Below are positions 6,484 through 9,904 of a stretch of DNA of 9,904 nt, piece by piece (position 1 is the stretch's first letter; each line of letters starts with the position of its first letter). The position numbers and the translations under genes are program-made. Source of the DNA: Prevotella sp. (GTDB lineage Bacteria > Bacteroidota > Bacteroidia > Bacteroidales > Bacteroidaceae); NCBI GenBank assembly GCA_021204565.1, contig JAJPZE010000063.1:1-9904 (forward strand), given 5' to 3'. The notes beneath the pieces were generated by a model. That model was not told where the DNA came from, made no database searches, and was given only the letters and a program-made list of their open reading frames with translations.

Positions 6484-7839
6484 TTACGTGCGGTCTGAGG
6501 GGTGTGCGGGGAAGGCGGGCAGCGTGAAGCGGAAGGTCAGTCCGACGCCTTTTCCGCCGGTTACGGTGATGGTTCCGCCATAGATAACCACGGCATTACG
6601 CACTATTGCGAGCCCCAAGCCGGTTCCTCCGGCGGCACGTGTGCGCCCCTCGTCGGTGCGGTAAAAGCGTTCGAAAAGTCGGGGCAGGTGGTGCTGATCC
6701 ACCCCCGCGCCGTTGTCTGCGAATATAAATTGCCAATACTGACCCGACCTTTGGGCGTCGATGGTGATGGTTATTCCGTCGCCCGCGTATGCGATTGAGT
6801 TGTCGGTAAGGTTGCGGAAGATGCTGTAGACGTAAGCCGGGTCGGCGCCTACGCAAGCGTTTTGCGGGACGTTATTGTTGAAAGTGATGTGCTTGTCGGC
6901 AAGTTGCAGGTTGCATTCGCTGTATATTCGCTCGATAATCGGTCCGACCTCGACGCTCTCCGGCGTATGTTTTGCGGGGTTATACTCGTCCATACGGTTG
7001 AGTACGGATATATCGGTGATGAGTGCGGCGAGGCGTTTCGAGAGGGCAAAGCTGCGTTGGATGAATTGCTCGCGTAAGTCGGGGGTGATTTGTTTGTTAT
7101 TTATTATAGTTTCGAGATACCCCATAATGCCGGCGGCGGGTGTCTTGAGCTCGTGGGCGATGTTATGTGTCAGCTCGCGTTTGAGTCGGTTTTGCTCTTC
7201 TTTAGTCCGTTGCCAGCGGTGATAAAAGGTTACGATGCGCTCGGCTATTTCTCCGAGTTCGTCGTCGGGGAAGTCGGTTAAGTCGGTGCTGTGTATGGGT
7301 TCGTTATTGGTTATTTTGTCGGCGAAGCGGCGCAGTTTGGTGATGTTTCGTCCGAGCGGAGCGGTGAAGCGATAGAGCGCGATGCAGAGGATAACCATCA
7401 TAAAGGCCGCGAAATAGAGATATGTCTTGTCGGTAGAGAGCATCTCGGCGAGGTGCAAATCGACGGGCATAGCTGTCGTTATGACGAGGCGTTGGCGGGG
7501 GAAAGGCGTTGTCGAATATAGGTAATTATCGGGCGGGGCGGTATGTGTCGTGTCGGTTGAGAATATAATTGTCCCGTCGTTATGCGACACCGTAACTATC
7601 AGATTCCGAGCCGGATGGCGCCTTACGAAGCGCCGGCAGTAATCAATAGTGTCGTTCCCGTCGTATTGCTGGATACTTTCGGCGAAGTGTATGTTATACT
7701 CTTTGAGTTGCGTTTCGATAAGTTGTCGTTTGTACGTGCGCTCCCGTTGGTATTGGAAAAGTACGAACGCGAGGGCGAAGAGTACGAAAATGAGGACGAT
7801 TGTAAAGAAGAGACGTTTGCCGACAGATGAGTTGCTCAT
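6484..7839 (-). CDS. Two-component sensor histidine kinase
   Basis: A 451-residue inner-membrane sensor kinase partnered with the response regulator directly upstream. TM1 is at about 11-29 and TM2 at about 139-157, enclosing a periplasmic sensor of about 110 residues with no domain I recognise. A HAMP-like linker (about 158-210) follows. The H-box is THNIAHELKTP with phospho-acceptor H229. The kinase domain has an N-box (RNLTDNS, N343 and N347), G1 (DNGAGVD, 375-381), an F-box (LFERFYR, 388-394) and G2 (GGTGLGLAIV, 404-413); all catalytic motifs are intact. Its ATG is 18 nt beyond the regulator stop, so the two genes form one operon, closed by the hairpin at 6436-6464. The architecture is PhoR-like, but the signal cannot be deduced. 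Confidence 0.95.
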   Translation of the reverse strand: MSNSSVGKRLFFTIVLIFVLFALAFVLFQYQRERTYKRQLIETQLKEYNIHFAESIQQYDGNDTIDYCRRFVRRHPARNLIVTVSHNDGTIIFSTDTTHTAPPDNYLYSTTPFPRQRLVITTAMPVDLHLAEMLSTDKTYLYFAAFMMVILCIALYRFTAPLGRNITKLRRFADKITNNEPIHSTDLTDFPDDELGEIAERIVTFYHRWQRTKEEQNRLKRELTHNIAHELKTPAAGIMGYLETIINNKQITPDLREQFIQRSFALSKRLAALITDISVLNRMDEYNPAKHTPESVEVGPIIERIYSECNLQLADKHITFNNNVPQNACVGADPAYVYSIFRNLTDNSIAYAGDGITITIDAQRSGQYWQFIFADNGAGVDQHHLPRLFERFYRTDEGRTRAAGGTGLGLAIVRNAVVIYGGTITVTGGKGVGLTFRFTLPAFPAHPSDRT

Positions 7840-7857
7840 AAATAAAGGATGTATATA

Positions 7858-8556
7858 TCACGGCTCGAAACAATATCCGAAGCCTTGCCTTGTCTTGATA
7901 TTCGCGCCGTAGGGGCTTATCTTTTTCCTCAGGCGGGTGATGTTGACATCTACCGTCCGCTCAAGAACAATCACGTCGTCGCGCCATATACGGTTGATGA
8001 TTTGTGCGCGGGAGAAGACCTGCCGTTGCTCTTTGAGCAGGAGCGCGAGTATGTCGTATTCGGTCTTGGTCAGCCTGACGGGTCGTCCGTCGGCGGTTAC
8101 CGATTTGCTTGCGGTGTCAACCGCCAAGCCTTCATATCGCAACACGCTCTCCCCGTTCTCCTCTTCGGCGGGGCGGGAGCGGCGCAAAACGGCTTTGATA
8201 CGTGCGAACACCTCGCGCAGGGAAAAAGGTTTTGCGATGTAATCGTCCGCCCCAAGGTTCAGCCCGGTTACCAAATCGTTCTCCGTGTCCTTAGCCGTGA
8301 TGAAGATAATGGGCAGTTGCGACGTGCGGGGAAGGTGCTTCAGCTCCCGCGCGAGCGCAAATCCCGACATGCCGGAGAGCATAACATCGAGCAGGAGAAG
8401 GTCGTAATAACCTTGCTCGTGCGTAGTTATAAGGTCGTATGCGCGCTCGGCAGACAGGCAGTTTTCCGCGATATAACCCTCCGTCTCGAGATTGAACGTG
8501 AGTATCTCGCATATGTCCGGTTCGTCGTCGACAATGAGGATGCGAAATTGTTTCAT
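7858..8556 (-). CDS. OmpR/PhoB-family response regulator
   Basis: A 232-residue DNA-binding regulator. The receiver domain (1-125) has the acidic pocket D10 and D11, phospho-acceptor D57 (LLLLDVML), T87 (FITAKD) and K109 (IAKPFSLRE). The winged-helix output domain (about 135-232) has RLTKTEYDILALLL and the recognition-helix region ERTVDVNITRLRKKI. It should be phosphorylated by the downstream kinase and bind tandem direct repeats, as OmpR-family members do. Four such repeats lie 77 to 120 bp upstream of its ATG. The ATG at 8556 fits the receiver domain, which begins at residue 5 (RILIVDD), and a -7 box ends only 5 nt above it, so the transcript may lack a leader. The upstream MFS gene is 140 nt away on the same strand with no clear terminator, so read-through is possible. 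Target genes cannot be named. Confidence 0.95.
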   Translation of the reverse strand: MKQFRILIVDDEPDICEILTFNLETEGYIAENCLSAERAYDLITTHEQGYYDLLLLDVMLSGMSGFALARELKHLPRTSQLPIIFITAKDTENDLVTGLNLGADDYIAKPFSLREVFARIKAVLRRSRPAEEENGESVLRYEGLAVDTASKSVTADGRPVRLTKTEYDILALLLKEQRQVFSRAQIINRIWRDDVIVLERTVDVNITRLRKKISPYGANIKTRQGFGYCFEP

Positions 8557-8561
8557 AGGGG

Positions 8562-8569
8562 CAAAGTTA
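8562..8569 (-). promoter_or_regulatory. -7 box immediately upstream of the response regulator
   Basis: TAACTTTG on the minus strand (8569-8562) matches TAnnTTTG exactly, in the same form seen at 975 and 3781. Only five bases separate it from the ATG. No TTG is found at the expected -33 position, so if real it may need an activator. Confidence 0.5.
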
Positions 8570-8632
8570 TTAAAACGGGCGGTGATTGCGCCTGATATTG
8601 TTGGTTTTCTTAGCCGCGAAGGTCTCTCCGGC

Positions 8633-8676
8633 GTGTTGCAAAACCGTTACAACGGAGTTATAAAGCCGTTAAAACG
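8633..8676. promoter_or_regulatory. Four tandem 11-bp direct repeats, probable response-regulator box
   Basis: Units at 8633-8643, 8644-8654, 8655-8665 and 8666-8676 fit nnGTTRnAAnn read on the plus strand. GTT at positions 3-5 and AA at 8-9 are invariant in all four, and G ends three of them. Units 2 and 4 (CCGTTACAACG type) agree at 10 of 11 positions. An 11-bp period matches the way OmpR/PhoB-family dimers line up on DNA, and the array is upstream of just such a regulator gene. Binding is inferred. Confidence 0.5.
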
Positions 8677-8696
8677 CTCCGCCCCGCATATGGGTT

Positions 8697-9904
8697 TTAT
8701 ATCGTTGCCGGGGCGTGTTTGCGCCCGCCGGCCTTACGCCTGACGTGCTCTCTGTGCCTGTCTTCTCTTCGCATATCCTTACCAACCTTAAACCACGAGG
8801 GCAACATCTTCATCGACGTTCGGACGGGTTTTGCGTCCGCCAGGATTAATACGAGGAGAATAAAACATCCGATAAGGCAGGTCGCCCCGAAGAGTTCTTT
8901 GAGCGCAATAAGCAACGTATCGCTCCGCTCGGTGATTGTTCCGGCGGCGAGCGACGCGGCTTCCTGGCGGCGGATAAAGAAGTCATAGACGCCCGTAACA
9001 ATCGCCGACGTCGGCCCGTTACGCATAAATCCCGACACCGCAATCGCCATAAAGAACGTCTGAAAGTTGACAACCTCGAAGAGTTGAATAGTGCAGACGA
9101 TAAGGAAAACATCATATCCGAAACCGCGCAACATCATCGGCAGATAAAGCGCCTCTATGTTCGTATCGGGCGAAACAAGGAAATACATCAGCCCCTGATA
9201 AAGGAGCAGGGAGATGAAACCGATGATTGTGAGGCGGGGATACGAAAGCCGCCAGCTCTTCATCCATATATACGAGAATACCGAACCGATGATGACGCCG
9301 AGATAAACATACAGGTCGAGCACCGACGCAGTTACCAATCCCCAGTGCATCACCTCGCCTACGAACGACGTGCCGAGCACTTTCGGCGTCGTGCTGAACC
9401 ATTCGCCGACGAAGAAAAGCGCAAGTATCGGATACATCGCCTTCACTTTGAACAAGCCCGGAGCGATGTACGGATGGCGTATGCTCCACATCCGCCCGAC
9501 GGTTAAGAGCAGAGCGACAATCGTCATCACGCATACGTCGCGCCACACCTTCCCGTCGCTCCAGTTGTAATATTCCCCGTAGGTGAACAGCCAAACGATA
9601 CCGCAGAACAGGAGCGAAGCGAGGAGCAGGCCGAGCCAATCCAACGATTTGGCGGAGAGGCGCATAATGTAATACCGCCTCAAACACACAAATTGAAAGA
9701 GCAGACATAACAAGAGGAGCCCTATGACAAACCAATGCATCATCCTCCAGCCCTCAAATGCGTAAGCTATGTTTACCGCAAGGAACGCTTGAAGCGACAT
9801 CGTGCCCGCTATAAAGAAATAAAGCACGGGGAAGAACACGCGCAGATCGCGCTTCGCAGTTATCCACAGCTGGATGTTGGAGAAACATTCAAAGGTGCCG
9901 CAGG
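8697..9904 (-). CDS. MFS transporter, DHA2/EmrB-like, C-terminal part (5' end outside window)
   Basis: The frame is open to the window edge, giving 401 residues and a TAA stop at 8699-8697; the codons above the GTG at 9839 continue in frame (ITAKRDLR before VFFPVLYF), so that GTG is internal. About ten hydrophobic segments are visible, for example near fragment residues 23-45, 56-74, 88-106, 121-137, 185-212, 223-243 and 328-354, with short basic loops between. The segment LPMMLRGFGYD resembles the R-G-G loop of the DHA2 drug:H+ antiporter family, which has 14 helices. The tail of about 45 residues is strongly basic and cytoplasmic. In this phylum such transporters often sit beside membrane-fusion and TolC-like genes, which would lie outside the window. 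Substrate unknown; the MFS call is likely but made from hydropathy and one motif. Confidence 0.75.
   Translation of the reverse strand, partial: CGTFECFSNIQLWITAKRDLRVFFPVLYFFIAGTMSLQAFLAVNIAYAFEGWRMMHWFVIGLLLLCLLFQFVCLRRYYIMRLSAKSLDWLGLLLASLLFCGIVWLFTYGEYYNWSDGKVWRDVCVMTIVALLLTVGRMWSIRHPYIAPGLFKVKAMYPILALFFVGEWFSTTPKVLGTSFVGEVMHWGLVTASVLDLYVYLGVIIGSVFSYIWMKSWRLSYPRLTIIGFISLLLYQGLMYFLVSPDTNIEALYLPMMLRGFGYDVFLIVCTIQLFEVVNFQTFFMAIAVSGFMRNGPTSAIVTGVYDFFIRRQEAASLAAGTITERSDTLLIALKELFGATCLIGCFILLVLILADAKPVRTSMKMLPSWFKVGKDMRREDRHREHVRRKAGGRKHAPATI

Noticed and set aside
7849..8595. 248-codon plus-strand open frame
   Set aside because: It is the antisense of the response regulator, whose domain motifs are unmistakable; long opposite frames are common in such sequence.
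8684..8700. A further copy of the 23-bp repeat (CATATGGGTTTTAT)
   Set aside because: Only a short, imperfect similarity, without the palindromic core, overlapping the transporter stop codon.

Overview
The window looks like chromosomal DNA of a member of the Bacteroidota, most likely Bacteroidales. The evidence is the repeated TAnnTTTG-type -7 promoter boxes (three exact copies and some near matches), the absence of obvious Shine-Dalgarno sequences before the starts, and gene types typical of that group, such as a multi-repeat DUF349 protein and a compact OmpR-type two-component system. The genus cannot be fixed from the sequence alone. Base composition is near half G+C by eye. There is no phage, transposon, CRISPR, rRNA or tRNA signal.

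Left part, plus strand: the 3' end of ligA (NAD-dependent DNA ligase), then a monocistronic gene for a 573-residue coiled, five-repeat DUF349 protein with its own promoter and a good intrinsic terminator. Next is a convergent gap (2780-3175) with a 3.5-copy, 23-bp tandem repeat whose palindromic centre is kept by paired changes. A Nudix hydrolase gene, probably an ADP-ribose pyrophosphatase, reads in from the right on the minus strand.

Middle, 3752-4321: 570 bases without a recognisable protein gene. They hold the Nudix promoter, a small inverted repeat, and a strong plus-strand promoter (TTG-N20-TACCTTTG). That promoter feeds a short stretch ending in two successive hairpin plus T-run terminators. 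I read this as a candidate small RNA of about 190 nt or a small-protein mRNA; it is the most likely undescribed element here.

Right part, all minus strand: an MFS drug-efflux-type transporter (5' end outside the window), then a response regulator and histidine kinase operon ending in a terminator, then sucC-sucD (succinyl-CoA synthetase) ending at the shared hairpin. Four tandem 11-bp direct repeats of OmpR/PhoB-box type lie between the transporter and the regulator, suggesting autoregulation or control of the cluster. The regulator's -7 box is so close to its ATG that the mRNA may be leaderless.

The genes are mostly ordinary housekeeping and regulatory functions. The less ordinary content is in the three intergenic regions.
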